Positions 1 through 8,896 of a DNA stretch of 64,000 nt are shown here, piece after piece. Source of the stretch: an uncultured Anaeromusa sp. (GTDB lineage: Bacteria; Bacillota; Negativicutes; Anaeromusales; Anaeromusaceae); the NCBI RefSeq assembly GCF_963668665.1, contig NZ_OY764901.1, positions 548,501-612,500 of the forward strand. Direction: 5' to 3'. The notes under the pieces were generated by a model that was not told the origin of the DNA, ran no database searches, and saw only the letters and a program-made list of their open reading frames with translations. The position numbers and the translations under genes were made by a program. Numbering within the stretch: the stretch's first letter is position 1; each line of letters begins with the position of its first letter.

Positions 1-658
1 AATAACCAATCGGCATCAGCGCTGTCCAGGCACCCAAATGCACCAGCGGATCAACTACCGCTTCCAGAAATACGGGCCTTGCCACTCCGGCTGCGTTCAA
101 GGCAACACCAACAGCCATGCCGACAACCGGCAGCTGGTTGCGGTTGATAAAAAGCGAAAGAACCGACTGCCTGTCAAAGGGAAGGCCAATACTTTTTTGA
201 TAATAGTATCGCGCCAAGGGAAAACAGAACATGAACATAACGACATTCTGCAAAATGACCGCCATTTGCGTATACGCAAAGCCAGCCTCACCGTACATGA
301 TATAGGTACACAACCCGCCCAAGGTTCCCGTATTCGACAGCATGGCGCTTAAGAGATAGCTGCCTTTATCCAATTCGCTTTCAAACTTGCGTTCCACAAG
401 CAAGTACGCTGCAATGCCTGGAATGATGCAAAGAAGCACGCCCATCAGCGGCAGCCCTATGAGCTCATAATTCAGGCGCAGGCTCCAAATAGTCAGCCCC
501 GCCAGCACCGGGTACACCAGGCAGATATTAAGAATGATCATGCGCTGAAAGAAACTTCCACTCAGACGTTTTTGACTTCTGCAGGCTTGGCCGATGGCCA
601 AGGGCAACAGTAAATCTAGGAATAAATACAATAATTTCGTTTGAATGTCCATCGTCAT
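1..658 (-). CDS. AEC-family (auxin efflux carrier-like) transporter, 3' end off window
   Basis: The frame is open from an ATG at 658 to the left edge, giving about 219 residues of a very hydrophobic protein with several membrane segments. A textbook ribosome site (TAAGGAGGAGGC) directly precedes the ATG. The segment LSNTGTLGGLCTYIMYGE resembles the conserved Asn/Gly-rich stretch of AEC carriers, which export or import small organic anions such as malonate or malate. The C-terminal half lies outside the window, so substrate and full length cannot be judged. Another ten-helix carrier type is possible. Confidence 0.7.
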   Translation of the reverse strand, partial: MTMDIQTKLLYLFLDLLLPLAIGQACRSQKRLSGSFFQRMIILNICLVYPVLAGLTIWSLRLNYELIGLPLMGVLLCIIPGIAAYLLVERKFESELDKGSYLLSAMLSNTGTLGGLCTYIMYGEAGFAYTQMAVILQNVVMFMFCFPLARYYYQKSIGLPFDRQSVLSLFINRNQLPVVGMAVGVALNAAGVARPVFLEAVVDPLVHLGAWTALMPIGY

Positions 659-684
659 GCCTCCTCCTTAGAATTTGAAAAAAT

Positions 685-775
685 GAACAAGAGTCGCGAG
701 AGAATCGGAGGGTACGCAGGAGGGTTACGGAGTGCGTAATTTTAACAAGAGTAGAGTGAGTAGATGGAGGGTACG
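685..775. repeat. Dispersed purine-rich intergenic repeat, copy A
   Basis: Two related units lie in tandem. One begins GAACAAGAGTCGCGAGAG and continues AATCGGAGGGTACGCAGGAG; the second is AACAAGAGTAGAGTGAG followed by TGGAGGGTACGAGGG. The same words recur near 8.9, 12.2, 21.6 and 43.6 kb, always between genes. Confidence 0.7.
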
Positions 776-801
776 AGGGAAAATATATATGGAAAACAAA
801 A

Positions 802-833
802 AAGAGATTGCTTCGCTTCGCTCGCAAAGACAA
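802..833. repeat. Short repeat of the widespread GAGATTGCTTCGCTTCGCTCGCAA type
   Basis: The segment AGATTGCTTCGCTTCGCTCG resembles a dispersed element known from many bacterial genomes. It can fold through its GC-rich centre. Its reverse strand encodes the phrase SLRAKRSNL that appears in many spurious annotated proteins. It sits directly beside repeat copy A, in the 354-base gap between the AEC-type gene and the binding-protein gene. Confidence 0.6.
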
Positions 834-919
834 TAGGTAGTCGGAACGGCAATAAGCTTGTTTTGTCTGGAACAGCCAGCTTATCCTGTAATCTCCTGAA
901 CAGAATCCTCCTGCATGAT

Positions 920-961
920 AAAAATAGCCATGCCTACCCATAGGCAGACATAGCTATTTTT
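920..961. terminator. Intrinsic terminator downstream of the binding-protein gene
   Basis: Arms AAAAATAGCCATGCCTACC and TAGGCAGACATAGCTATTTTT form a long imperfect hairpin flanked by A and T runs, so it can work in both directions. It lies 51 bases past the stop of the minus-strand gene ending at 1013. Confidence 0.8.
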
Positions 962-1012
962 CTCGGAACTCTTTTCAGGGAGTCGATGATTTTATGAATA
1001 AATCAGTGACCC

Positions 1013-2179
1013 CTAAGGTTTAATGGTTTCTTTATAGACTTGTTTGCCGTCTTTCATTTCCACGATGACCACGCCGCGCACTGCGTCATGGGTATCATTC
1101 AAAGACATCGGGCCGCTGACGCTGGCAAAGTCCTTGGTTTCCGCCAGAGCCTTCGTGATTTTCGCCGCGTCGGTGCTGTTGGCCCGCTTGATGGCGTCAA
1201 CCAGCAGTCGCGCCGCGTCATAGCCCATAGCCGCCATGGAGTCCGGCACTTCTCCGTACTCTTTCTTATACGCTTCCACAAAAGCGTTGGAAACCGGATT
1301 GCGATCTTCGATAGAGTAGAAATTGGTAAAATACGTGTTATTCAAGGCTTGAGGGCCGCCGATTTCCGCCAGTTTCGGCGAATCCCAGGCGTCGCTGCCG
1401 AGAATGGGCATATTCATGCCTAGCTCGCGCGCTTGCTTGATAATTTTACCAACGTCTTCATAGTAGCCGGGAATGTACAAAACATCCGCATTTTGAGACT
1501 TCAACTTGGTCAACACCGGCTTGAAGTCCTGATCTTTTTGCAAATACGCTTCTTCGCCGACAATCTGTCCGCCATTTTTAGTAAAGGAGTCTTTAAAAAT
1601 CTGAGTCAAGCCCTTGCTATAGTCGCTGGAGCTATCCGTCAAAATTGATACCTTTTTTGCTTTGAGACTGTTCAACGCAAACTGCGCCCCTACAGCTCCC
1701 TGGAAAGAATCAATAAAACAAGCCCGGAACGTATAATTTTTCACCTTGCCTGTATTGCCATCCACGGTCACTTTCGGATTAACCGTAGCCGCCGCTACAA
1801 AAGGAATCTTGCTTCCTTCCGCTACAGAAGAACCGGCAATGCCGCAGGAGCTGACCGTAAAGCCAGTCACAGCCACCACTTTATCCTGCGTAATCACCTT
1901 GGTCATGGCGTTCGTCGACTCCGACGGCTCCCCCTTGTTGTCGGCGGTTACAATCTGAATCTGCTTACCTAAGACGCCGCCAGCAGCATTAATTTCTTTA
2001 AAAGCCAGCTTAGCGCCGTTCGCCGCCGAAGTTCCGTAGGTCGCCGTATTCCCCGTCAGTTCATAGACCATGCCGATCTTCAAATCGCCGCTGGCGCTGT
2101 TGCCGCAGCCGGCCGCCAGACCCAACGCCAAAACAAGCCCGCCAAGCAGCATGTTTCTCCAAAACAGCTTCTTTCTCAT
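1013..2179 (-). CDS. Branched-chain-amino-acid-type ABC transporter substrate-binding lipoprotein
   Basis: This 388-residue periplasmic-binding protein belongs to the LivJ/Leu-Ile-Val family (Peripla_BP_6). The N-terminus has charged residues, a hydrophobic stretch and the lipobox LAAGC, so the mature protein should be a membrane-anchored lipoprotein. The mature part opens with LKIGMVYELTGNTATYGTS, typical of the family. I start at the ATG at 2179, preceded by GGGGGAG; a longer frame to 2233 has no ribosome site. No permease or ATPase gene lies beside it, so it is an orphan receptor or works with a transporter elsewhere. The ligand is probably a branched-chain amino acid or related compound but cannot be read from sequence. 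Confidence 0.88.
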   Translation of the reverse strand: MRKKLFWRNMLLGGLVLALGLAAGCGNSASGDLKIGMVYELTGNTATYGTSAANGAKLAFKEINAAGGVLGKQIQIVTADNKGEPSESTNAMTKVITQDKVVAVTGFTVSSCGIAGSSVAEGSKIPFVAAATVNPKVTVDGNTGKVKNYTFRACFIDSFQGAVGAQFALNSLKAKKVSILTDSSSDYSKGLTQIFKDSFTKNGGQIVGEEAYLQKDQDFKPVLTKLKSQNADVLYIPGYYEDVGKIIKQARELGMNMPILGSDAWDSPKLAEIGGPQALNNTYFTNFYSIEDRNPVSNAFVEAYKKEYGEVPDSMAAMGYDAARLLVDAIKRANSTDAAKITKALAETKDFASVSGPMSLNDTHDAVRGVVIVEMKDGKQVYKETIKP

Positions 2180-2350
2180 AGTTCTCCCCCCGTTATCTTT
2201 CTCTAATAACATATTCGTCCTTTTCCAATACACACGAATAACTATTGGTCTGTATAATTATAAGTGAAGCAACAAACAACCGGCAAGCTCTTTTTACCTA
2301 CGAAACACTCAGCAAGAAAAATCTTTTCCCAGAAACCATCTGCCTGCTAA

Positions 2351-3598
2351 CTAGCGTTTCTCAAGTCCTTTCGTCCAAGAATCAAGGACCGTGCCGTCTG
2401 CGGCAAAATTCTGCACCGTTAACTCCGTATCGCTCACATCCACGGTCAAATAATTCGGCTGCGCCACCGGGTTATGGAAAGCGGCGTCCCATTCTTTGGG
2501 CTGCGCTCTGGCAAAGGTCTTCGTGCCGCTGCGGCCTACAGTGATATAGACAACGCCGTCTCCCGGCGCTTCACTCCATCGACCTCCTTGCATCGGATGA
2601 GAGCGAGCGTAGACATGATCATGTCCGGCAAAAGCGACGTCCACGCCGTAGCGATCTAAAATGGGCCCAAAGGCTGCTCGCAAATCCGCGTCCGAATCCA
2701 AAGACGGACGGTTGTGATATAAAGGCCGATGAATAAATACAAGCTTCCAGCGTTTATCCGTCGCCGCTAAGTCCCGTTCCAACCAAGCCTGCTGCCATGC
2801 CAGCATCTGCGGCAGCCAAGGCTCTTCTTCTTGGCGCTGACTGTCGAGAACCGAAAAGTGAGCGTCTCCGTAGTCAAAAGAATATACTCGTTTTTTCAGG
2901 CCTTCCGGCCCGTTTCCTGGCGAAGAGAAAAAAGCGTCAAAGTAATCCGGCAAGGCAATCTTTCCCTGAGGCGTATAGGTTTCGTGGTTTCCCATGACCG
3001 CCGCCACAGGAATGGCGTCGATGATCCCTTTCCCCGCCTGGAACCAGCCGTCCCATTGACCATAGTCAAGGCCTACGTCCACCAGATCTCCAATATTCAC
3101 CATAAACGACGCCTGCGGATTCCTGGCATACGCTGCGTGCAGCACCTCCTGCCACAGCTCATACGTATAGCTTTGAGAATCCCCGAAAAGCAGAAAGCGA
3201 AAGGGCTTGGCCTGAGCTGGAGCCGTCGTAAAGGTATGGCTTTCGCTCCAGAATACCCCGTCGCCAACCTGGTAACGATACGAAGTGGACGCTTTGAGTC
3301 CAGTCAGCTGCACAGCATGAACAACAATCATTCCCCGTTCCGTCTGCAGTTCTTTTTCCGTACCGGTAATACTTTGGACTGCGCCGCCCGTCGCCTCGGA
3401 GAATTCTACTTTGCTAGCCTTGCTCAAAGGGCCTGTATGCCAGATAACAGTCTGCTCCGCCGCCGGATTGGCCGTTTGCGTCAGCATCACATGAGTTGGC
3501 GCAACTGCCAGCAGCGGCGCAAAATACGTTCCTATCCATAAAACTGCGGCAACTGACGCCGACAACAGCAAATTCCGCTTGGATAATCCTATTTTCAT
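2351..3598 (-). CDS. Secreted or anchored purple acid phosphatase-like metallophosphoesterase
   Basis: About 415 residues. An N-terminal signal/anchor (KRN then a hydrophobic run) is followed by a fibronectin-like domain of the purple acid phosphatase type and a calcineurin-like catalytic domain. Metal-site motifs occur in the expected order: GDSQS, GDLVDVG, GNHE, FIHRP and GHDHVYAR. These bind a dinuclear metal centre and hydrolyse phosphate esters outside the membrane. The start is uncertain: the ATG at 3598 has GGAGGT 12 bases upstream and gives a better signal peptide, whereas the ATG at 3628 has no ribosome site. It stands alone between the binding-protein gene and the DapF-like gene. 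Specific substrate unknown. Confidence 0.85.
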   Translation of the reverse strand: MKIGLSKRNLLLSASVAAVLWIGTYFAPLLAVAPTHVMLTQTANPAAEQTVIWHTGPLSKASKVEFSEATGGAVQSITGTEKELQTERGMIVVHAVQLTGLKASTSYRYQVGDGVFWSESHTFTTAPAQAKPFRFLLFGDSQSYTYELWQEVLHAAYARNPQASFMVNIGDLVDVGLDYGQWDGWFQAGKGIIDAIPVAAVMGNHETYTPQGKIALPDYFDAFFSSPGNGPEGLKKRVYSFDYGDAHFSVLDSQRQEEEPWLPQMLAWQQAWLERDLAATDKRWKLVFIHRPLYHNRPSLDSDADLRAAFGPILDRYGVDVAFAGHDHVYARSHPMQGGRWSEAPGDGVVYITVGRSGTKTFARAQPKEWDAAFHNPVAQPNYLTVDVSDTELTVQNFAADGTVLDSWTKGLEKR

Positions 3599-3696
3599 GG
3601 GTCCCGCCAGACCTCCGTTCTTTTTCATTATCTACATCATAAAGAAAAAGAAGGACGCTGACAATGCGCCTCCTTCCTAAAAAAACTGCTTGTTGT

Positions 3697-4551
3697 CTAC
3701 GATTTTCCTTGCCTCAATAGTTCTTCTGCAAAGCAGCCCTTGCCCACAAAAGACACTGCGCCGCTTTGCAGCACATGACCGTCCTCACGCTGCTCCACGG
3801 CCAAAACGCCTCCTGGCATATGCACGTCTACAGCCGCGTCTACCAACCCTAAGCGATAGGCGGCAGCAGCGGCAGCACAACTGCTGCTGCCTGAGGCCAG
3901 CGTGTAACCGGCGCCTCGTTCCCAAATTTCAATCTGGATATTCCGCCGGTCCAAGACTTTTAAAAACTGCACATTAATCCGCTGCGGAAACCGTTCATGC
4001 CTTTCAATGACAGGCCCTAAACGGCAAGCTTCTTCTGCCGATACTTCGTCACGTAAAATGACGCAATGCGGATTGCCCACAGAAAGACAGGTTATCAGCA
4101 AGTTTTCTCCCTGCACCGGCCAAGGGATGCCGACCAGTTCTTGTTCGGACCCCTTCACCGGAACTTGACTGCTAAGAAAGCTCACCGCTCCCATGTCTAC
4201 CCGGCTGAGGCTGCCGTCCTTGGCCAGCAGCTCTACCTCTACCTGACCGCCTAAGGTAGTTAACGAAAAATTGCTCCCAGTAACATAACCAGCATCTACC
4301 AAGTAACGCGAAAAAATGCGCACCCCGTTGCCGCTTTTTTCGGCTTCACTGCCGTCAGGATTGAAAATGTGCAAACGCATCTGGCCATTTTCCAGAAATG
4401 GCCCCAGTAAAATACCATCCGACCCTACGCCAAAATGGCGATGGCAGAACAAGCGAATCGTATCCGGCGAAAGCTCCCAGGCAAAACAGTTTGGATCTAA
4501 CACCAAGTAATCATTCCCCAACCCATGATATTTGAAAAAATGAAATTTCAT
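3697..4551 (-). CDS. DapF-family protein with both catalytic cysteines replaced by serine
   Basis: 284 residues, the full length of diaminopimelate epimerase. The two-domain DapF pattern is intact: HGLGNDYLVLD at the N-terminus, GVGSDG, NPDGSEAEKSGNGVR around residue 73 and ERGAGYTLASGSSSCAA around residue 220. In true DapF the two catalytic bases are cysteines (MCGNG and ACGTG motifs). Here the codons read AGC (Ser73) and TCA (Ser220), and Glu after GxG is Tyr216. It therefore belongs to a divergent branch and is unlikely to be the housekeeping epimerase. The ATG at 4551 follows AGGAGG. It is divergent from an AraC-type regulator across 97 bases, suggesting a controlled side function such as another racemase, isomerase or binding protein. 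Confidence 0.85.
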   Translation of the reverse strand: MKFHFFKYHGLGNDYLVLDPNCFAWELSPDTIRLFCHRHFGVGSDGILLGPFLENGQMRLHIFNPDGSEAEKSGNGVRIFSRYLVDAGYVTGSNFSLTTLGGQVEVELLAKDGSLSRVDMGAVSFLSSQVPVKGSEQELVGIPWPVQGENLLITCLSVGNPHCVILRDEVSAEEACRLGPVIERHERFPQRINVQFLKVLDRRNIQIEIWERGAGYTLASGSSSCAAAAAAYRLGLVDAAVDVHMPGGVLAVEQREDGHVLQSGAVSFVGKGCFAEELLRQGKS

Positions 4552-4648
4552 CTGTTCATTCCTCCTGCCTATATTTTGCAAGTTCATTATAAACAACTCT
4601 GCTTGCGCAAACATTGCAGAAGCTGAAAAAAAGGTTGCAAAACCTGCG

Positions 4649-5530
4649 GTGGCGAATTACTTTGCTATGAGAAATAATAGAACGGACCTAACCAACCGCA
4701 GAGGGTATTTGACCAAAGAGTTTTCTTTTTTTCATTTGCAAGATACGGGAAAATTGCGTATCGCTTCTCACTACCACGATTTCAATAAGATCGTCATTTT
4801 TCTTTCCGGCAACGTCACGTATTATGTGGAAGGAACCGCGTATCCGCTGCAGCCTTGGGATCTGCTGCTTATTGAAAGGGACACCATTCACAAACCGCTT
4901 ATCGATTCTACCGTCCCGTATAACCGTATCATTTTGTGGCTCACTCCCTCTTTTCTAGAAGCGAACAGCACCTCCAGCGCCGACCTGCGAGCCTGTTTTG
5001 CGCCAACGGCTAGCGGTCTGCATTTGCTTCGCCCTGAAGCGCCCCTGCAGCTTCGTTTGCAGGAGTTATGCGCGCAACTAAAAGAAGCAGGAATAAGCGC
5101 TGCCTTTGGTGCAGATATCCTGCAACGCACGTTACTCCTGCAACTTTTAGTATATCTAAATCGTCTTTCTTTGAGACAAACAGGACCGAGCAATATCGAG
5201 CGCCGCAGCGACGATACGATTAATGCGATTTTGCATTATATGCAAGAAAACACCGCCGAAGACTTGTCCGTGGAAAAATTAGCTTCTCTTTGCTTTCTTA
5301 CGCCCAGTTACTTCTCACGCAAATTCAAAGAGCATACCGGTTTTACGCCGCATCAATATGTTCTGCAACGACGTTTAATCGCCGCCGGACAATTGCTCCG
5401 CGCAGGCCATTCCGTACTCCAAGCCTGCCTAGAAAGCGGCTTTCAAGATTATGCCAATTTTACGCGAGCCTTTAAAAAAGCGCACGGAGTATCTCCAAAA
5501 AAATATTACTCTCTGCCGTTAGAACGTTAA
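4649..5530 (+). CDS. AraC-family transcriptional regulator with N-terminal cupin domain
   Basis: About 293 residues. Residues 25-120 form a cupin-like sensor (SHYHDFNKIVIFLSG and LQPWDLLLIERDTIHKP), as in AraC/ChbR-type sugar or small-ligand regulators. The last 100 residues hold two helix-turn-helix motifs, including LSVEKLASLCFLTPSYFSRKFKEHTG and the signature ending GFQDYANFTRAFKKAHGVSPKKY. The frame starts at GTG 4649; an ATG at 4667 is equally plausible because neither has a clear ribosome site. Divergent orientation makes the DapF-like gene its likely target. Its 3' end overlaps the convergent protease gene by 12 bases. Confidence 0.88.
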   Translation: MANYFAMRNNRTDLTNRRGYLTKEFSFFHLQDTGKLRIASHYHDFNKIVIFLSGNVTYYVEGTAYPLQPWDLLLIERDTIHKPLIDSTVPYNRIILWLTPSFLEANSTSSADLRACFAPTASGLHLLRPEAPLQLRLQELCAQLKEAGISAAFGADILQRTLLLQLLVYLNRLSLRQTGPSNIERRSDDTINAILHYMQENTAEDLSVEKLASLCFLTPSYFSRKFKEHTGFTPHQYVLQRRLIAAGQLLRAGHSVLQACLESGFQDYANFTRAFKKAHGVSPKKYYSLPLER

Positions 5531-6946
5531 GCAAAACGTTTGTTGCTGTTTGGTGACAAGCAGCCATTCGCAGTCTTTTTCTAGATTCAGCAATAACGCC
5601 CCTAGGGTTTCCGGCTGTAAAAAACCGATTGTTTCCTGATTTTTTCGTTTCACAATACTGCCGATGTTTTGCAGCTCCAAGGGGATACGTTCGCCCCCTT
5701 GGCCTTGGAGCAAAATGGCCTGGGCCGATACTTGCAATAATTTTACCGGAATACGCCGTGGCTGTCGCAGGACGGCCTTTTTTTCTTTTGCAATTACATA
5801 CACATAATGCGTCCAAGCCTTTTCAAATTCCCCAGCCTCGTACTGCCGCTGCACCGAATCGCTGTCTCCTGCCGGGTCGTTTACGATGACCCAGTCCTTA
5901 CCGCCTTGCTGCACCAGGCCTCGCACTACTACCAAATGTCCATCTGTCGCCTCTACCGGCGCACCATGCAGCACAGGCAATTCATCGGGAACAGCTTCAC
6001 TGTTCTTGTACATGACGCTAGCGATAACCGGGCCTTTTTGCTGCAGCGTTTCTCTGAGTTCTGCCAACGAATTCTCATGCGCCACATACGCTTTTAGCCC
6101 AAAGTCTGCGGCAGCGGCACAGTTGAAAGACCAATTGCCAAAGGGAAAGCGGTCTTGGCTATGATCTTTCGCGCGCCAAGCCATTTCCTCCGGCAATACG
6201 CCCACTCCATGATAGTTGAGCGCCATAGCCATCGACATCGGACTGCAAATCTGCCCCGCAATACTTGGATCACTTCGCCGTTGCGCATAAGCCGGGACCT
6301 CTAGCACCACGTCTTTTCGCGCTACGAATTCCTTCAACCTTGTTGGTCCAGCATTTACCGCAACCGCCAGCAGGGTAAGTTGGGGCGTACCTTGAGCCTG
6401 TACACTACTTAAATAGACGCGATACCGCAGCGCATCGGCCATTTTCCCTTTTGCCACTTTAAGAGTATCAATATCCATAACGGCTAACTCGTCTTTTATC
6501 GCCTTGTTCTCCGAACCGACGGCGCTCCAAGAGTTCCACTTTCCCCAGGAAAACCAAGCTGACCACTTGCCGTCAACACGAACCTGCGCCTGCACTTCTA
6601 CGTTCGTTCTCTGTGGGGTAGCGGCATTCCACGACAGTACCGCCTCTGTAAAAGGCGCACTTCCGAGAATAGGCGAGTAGTATACGCCAAAGGTCGTCCT
6701 AGGCCCAGCTAAAACAAGTTCTCCCTGCGCCGTTCGTTGCGTTCCCTCAAAAGAACCAGTTGTAAAATCAGCCAAATACGCTCCGTTTATGCTCTGTGCC
6801 TGCATCAGTTCTGGCGGTTTCTCCTGCGCCCAGGCTGTTTCAACGCTCCAAAGCATACTTAACGCCCACAATAAAGCAACGCCTACGCCTTGGGCGATGG
6901 TCCGCCAAGAAGCCCGCAATCCTTTTTTGCCGCTTATCGCCTCCAT
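5519..6946 (-). CDS. Secreted C39-like (papain-fold) cysteine peptidase family protein
   Basis: 475 residues with a signal segment (about residues 18-40, ending AWA) and a long N-terminal beta-rich region of unknown role. A C39_2-type catalytic domain occupies about residues 210-380. The likely catalytic triad is Cys234 in GQICSPMSMA, His337 in DGHLVVVRG and Asp357 in VNDPAG. Such proteins are exported peptidases or bacteriocin-processing-like enzymes without an attached ABC transporter. AAGGAGG precedes the ATG at 6946. It follows the ArsC-like gene by 9 bases, so the two are probably co-transcribed. A second protein of the same general type lies at 9108-9926. Confidence 0.8.
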   Translation of the reverse strand: MEAISGKKGLRASWRTIAQGVGVALLWALSMLWSVETAWAQEKPPELMQAQSINGAYLADFTTGSFEGTQRTAQGELVLAGPRTTFGVYYSPILGSAPFTEAVLSWNAATPQRTNVEVQAQVRVDGKWSAWFSWGKWNSWSAVGSENKAIKDELAVMDIDTLKVAKGKMADALRYRVYLSSVQAQGTPQLTLLAVAVNAGPTRLKEFVARKDVVLEVPAYAQRRSDPSIAGQICSPMSMAMALNYHGVGVLPEEMAWRAKDHSQDRFPFGNWSFNCAAAADFGLKAYVAHENSLAELRETLQQKGPVIASVMYKNSEAVPDELPVLHGAPVEATDGHLVVVRGLVQQGGKDWVIVNDPAGDSDSVQRQYEAGEFEKAWTHYVYVIAKEKKAVLRQPRRIPVKLLQVSAQAILLQGQGGERIPLELQNIGSIVKRKNQETIGFLQPETLGALLLNLEKDCEWLLVTKQQQTFCLTF

Positions 6947-6955
6947 GGGTCCTCC

Positions 6956-7327
6956 TTACTCAACGGCCTCCGCCGCTTTGGCTTGCTCCCATTCCGCCTG
7001 CTTAAATCCCACCAATACTTTGCCGTCCTCAATAAGCAGGGGCCGTTTGACCAGCATGCCATCCGTCGCCAACAAGGCCAGCATGTCTGTTTCCGACATG
7101 GTTGGCAGTTTTTCCTTTAATTGCAGCGATTTATATAAAAGACCGCTGGTATTGAAAAAGCGCTTCAAAGGCAAACCGCTTTGCTTCCACCATGCTTCCA
7201 GTTCGACCGCCGTTGGATGCTGTTCCTTAATATGCCGCTGTTCATACTCTATTCCCTGGTCATCCAGCCATTTTTTCGCTTTCTGGCAAGTGGTGCACTT
7301 GGGATAGCAAATAAATTGACGGTTCAT
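6956..7327 (-). CDS. ArsC/Spx-family thioredoxin-fold protein
   Basis: 123 residues, typical for the ArsC/YffB/Spx family. The N-terminal redox motif is CTTC (YPKCTTCQKAKKWL) and the family signature KRPLL appears near residue 93. Members act as arsenate reductases, as RNA-polymerase-binding stress regulators (Spx, MgsR), or are uncharacterised. The CxxC form resembles Spx/YffB-like members more than classical CX5R ArsC, so I do not assign arsenate reduction. It is the first gene of a short unit with the C39 protease, and no ars genes adjoin it. Confidence 0.85.
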   Translation of the reverse strand: MNRQFICYPKCTTCQKAKKWLDDQGIEYEQRHIKEQHPTAVELEAWWKQSGLPLKRFFNTSGLLYKSLQLKEKLPTMSETDMLALLATDGMLVKRPLLIEDGKVLVGFKQAEWEQAKAAEAVE

Positions 7328-7436
7328 ACTTCGACCCCCTTCAGAAATTAACCAAATAGCTTATTAAGCAGTTTTCTCGCCTTTCGCAACAAATCCTGCC
7401 ACTGGAATTTTCTCAAAGCCACTTCTTAGATGGCAA

Positions 7437-7465
7437 TTGTTCCCTCAGCCGTTTAGTAGTACAAT
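7437..7465 (+). promoter_or_regulatory. Putative sigma-A promoter of purB
   Basis: A TTGTTC -35 box at 7437-7442 is separated by 17 bases from TACAAT at 7460-7465. It lies about 65 bases ahead of the purB start in an otherwise empty 204-base gap. Confidence 0.6.
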
Positions 7466-7531
7466 AGACTATATATGCGCAGCAGATGGTTATTTGCTGT
7501 CCATGAAAATTTGAAATAACGAGGTATAAAC

Positions 7532-8887
7532 ATGAGCATTAAATCATTGACGCCGCTCGAGGGACGGTACGGAGCGATTACCCAGCCTTTTGGCGATTAT
7601 TTTTCCGAATGGGCTTTGATTAAATATCGGGTGCATGTGGAAGTGGAATGGTTAATTGCCATGGCCGCTAACCCAGATTTTGCGGAAATTCGCCCCTTCA
7701 CCGCAGAAGAAATTTCTTTCTTGCGCAACATCGTCGCCACCTTTGACGACGAAAAAGCTCTCCGCATCAAAGAAATCGAACGCACTACCAACCATGATGT
7801 AAAAGCAGTCGAATACTTCCTGCGCGAAACCATGGGCGCCATGTCCCTGGGAGATTTGCTCGAATTCATTCACTTCTCCTGCACCTCTGAGGATATCAAC
7901 AATCTGTCCTACGCGCTGATGCTCAAGCACGGCGTCAACGACGTCTGGCTGCCGTCTGCTGAAACTTTGGTGAAAATGGTATCCGCCATGGCGGAAGAAG
8001 AAAAAGACATTCCCATGCTGGCCCATACCCATGGTCAGTCCGCTTCACCCACCACCATCGGCAAAGAACTGGCCGTCTTTGTATATCGCTGGAACCGCCA
8101 GTTAAAGCAAATCCGCGCTTTGGAGTACTTAGGCAAGTTCAACGGCGCCGTAGGCAACTTCAACGCCCACAGCATTGCTTACCCGGAAGTAGATTGGGAG
8201 CAAGTATCCCGCTCTTTCGTGGAATCCTTAGGCCTTACTTACAATCCGCTGACCACGCAGATCGAATCGCATGATTATGTAGCCGAAGCCTTCCATGCGC
8301 TGGCCCGGTTCAACAACATCCTGCTGGATTTCGACCGCGACATGTGGCTGTATATTTCGATGGGCTATTTCAAGCAGAAAGCCATCCCCGGCGAAGTGGG
8401 CTCCTCCACCATGCCGCATAAAATCAATCCCATTGATTTTGAAAACTCCGAAGCCAATCTGGGTCTGAGCAACGCGGTCCTGGATCATTTGGCCAACAAG
8501 CTTCCCATTTCCCGCTTGCAGCGCGATTTGAGCGATTCCTCGGCGCAGCGCAACATGGGCACCGGCCTGGCTCACTCCCACATCGCCATTACCTACACCC
8601 TAAAGGGCTTGAAGAAAACCGTCGTCAACCAGGAAGCGCTGGCTGCGGACCTGAATCATGCCTGGGAAGTGCTGGCGGAAGCCGTACAAACGGTCATGCG
8701 CAAATTCGGCCATGCCAATTCCTACGACAAGCTCAAAGCTATTACCCGCGGCAAAGGCATCAGCGAAACCGACATCAAATCCTTTATCGAAAGCGTCGAT
8801 CTGCCGGCCGCTGACAAGCAGCGCCTGCTTTCCCTGACACCAGCGCAATACGTGGGCATCGCTTCTTCTCTGCTCAAGCACATTTAG
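7532..8887 (+). CDS. purB: Adenylosuccinate lyase
   Basis: 451 residues of the fumarase/aspartase superfamily. The enzyme splits fumarate from SAICAR and from adenylosuccinate in purine synthesis, in the cytoplasm. The superfamily signature GSSTMPHKINPIDFENSEAN carries the flexible catalytic loop, and the N-terminus IKSLTPLEGRYG matches the PurB type of about 455 residues rather than the shorter Bacillus type. GAGGT stands 7 bases before the ATG. No other purine genes adjoin it. A repeat copy and a strong terminator follow. Confidence 0.95.
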   Translation: MSIKSLTPLEGRYGAITQPFGDYFSEWALIKYRVHVEVEWLIAMAANPDFAEIRPFTAEEISFLRNIVATFDDEKALRIKEIERTTNHDVKAVEYFLRETMGAMSLGDLLEFIHFSCTSEDINNLSYALMLKHGVNDVWLPSAETLVKMVSAMAEEEKDIPMLAHTHGQSASPTTIGKELAVFVYRWNRQLKQIRALEYLGKFNGAVGNFNAHSIAYPEVDWEQVSRSFVESLGLTYNPLTTQIESHDYVAEAFHALARFNNILLDFDRDMWLYISMGYFKQKAIPGEVGSSTMPHKINPIDFENSEANLGLSNAVLDHLANKLPISRLQRDLSDSSAQRNMGTGLAHSHIAITYTLKGLKKTVVNQEALAADLNHAWEVLAEAVQTVMRKFGHANSYDKLKAITRGKGISETDIKSFIESVDLPAADKQRLLSLTPAQYVGIASSLLKHI

Positions 8888-8896
8888 GTACGAAAT

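Noticed and set aside
528..941. A 137-codon minus-strand open frame
   Set aside because: It runs through the purine-rich repeat and the SLRAKRSNL-type repeat and overlaps the true AEC-type gene start; the translation is low-complexity repeat product.
3697..4551. Calling this gene dapF
   Set aside because: Both catalytic cysteines are serine, so the housekeeping epimerase function is not supported.
6956..7327. Arsenate reductase assignment for the ArsC-fold protein
   Set aside because: It has CxxC rather than the classical CX5R site and no ars gene is adjacent; the Spx/YffB-like group fits as well.
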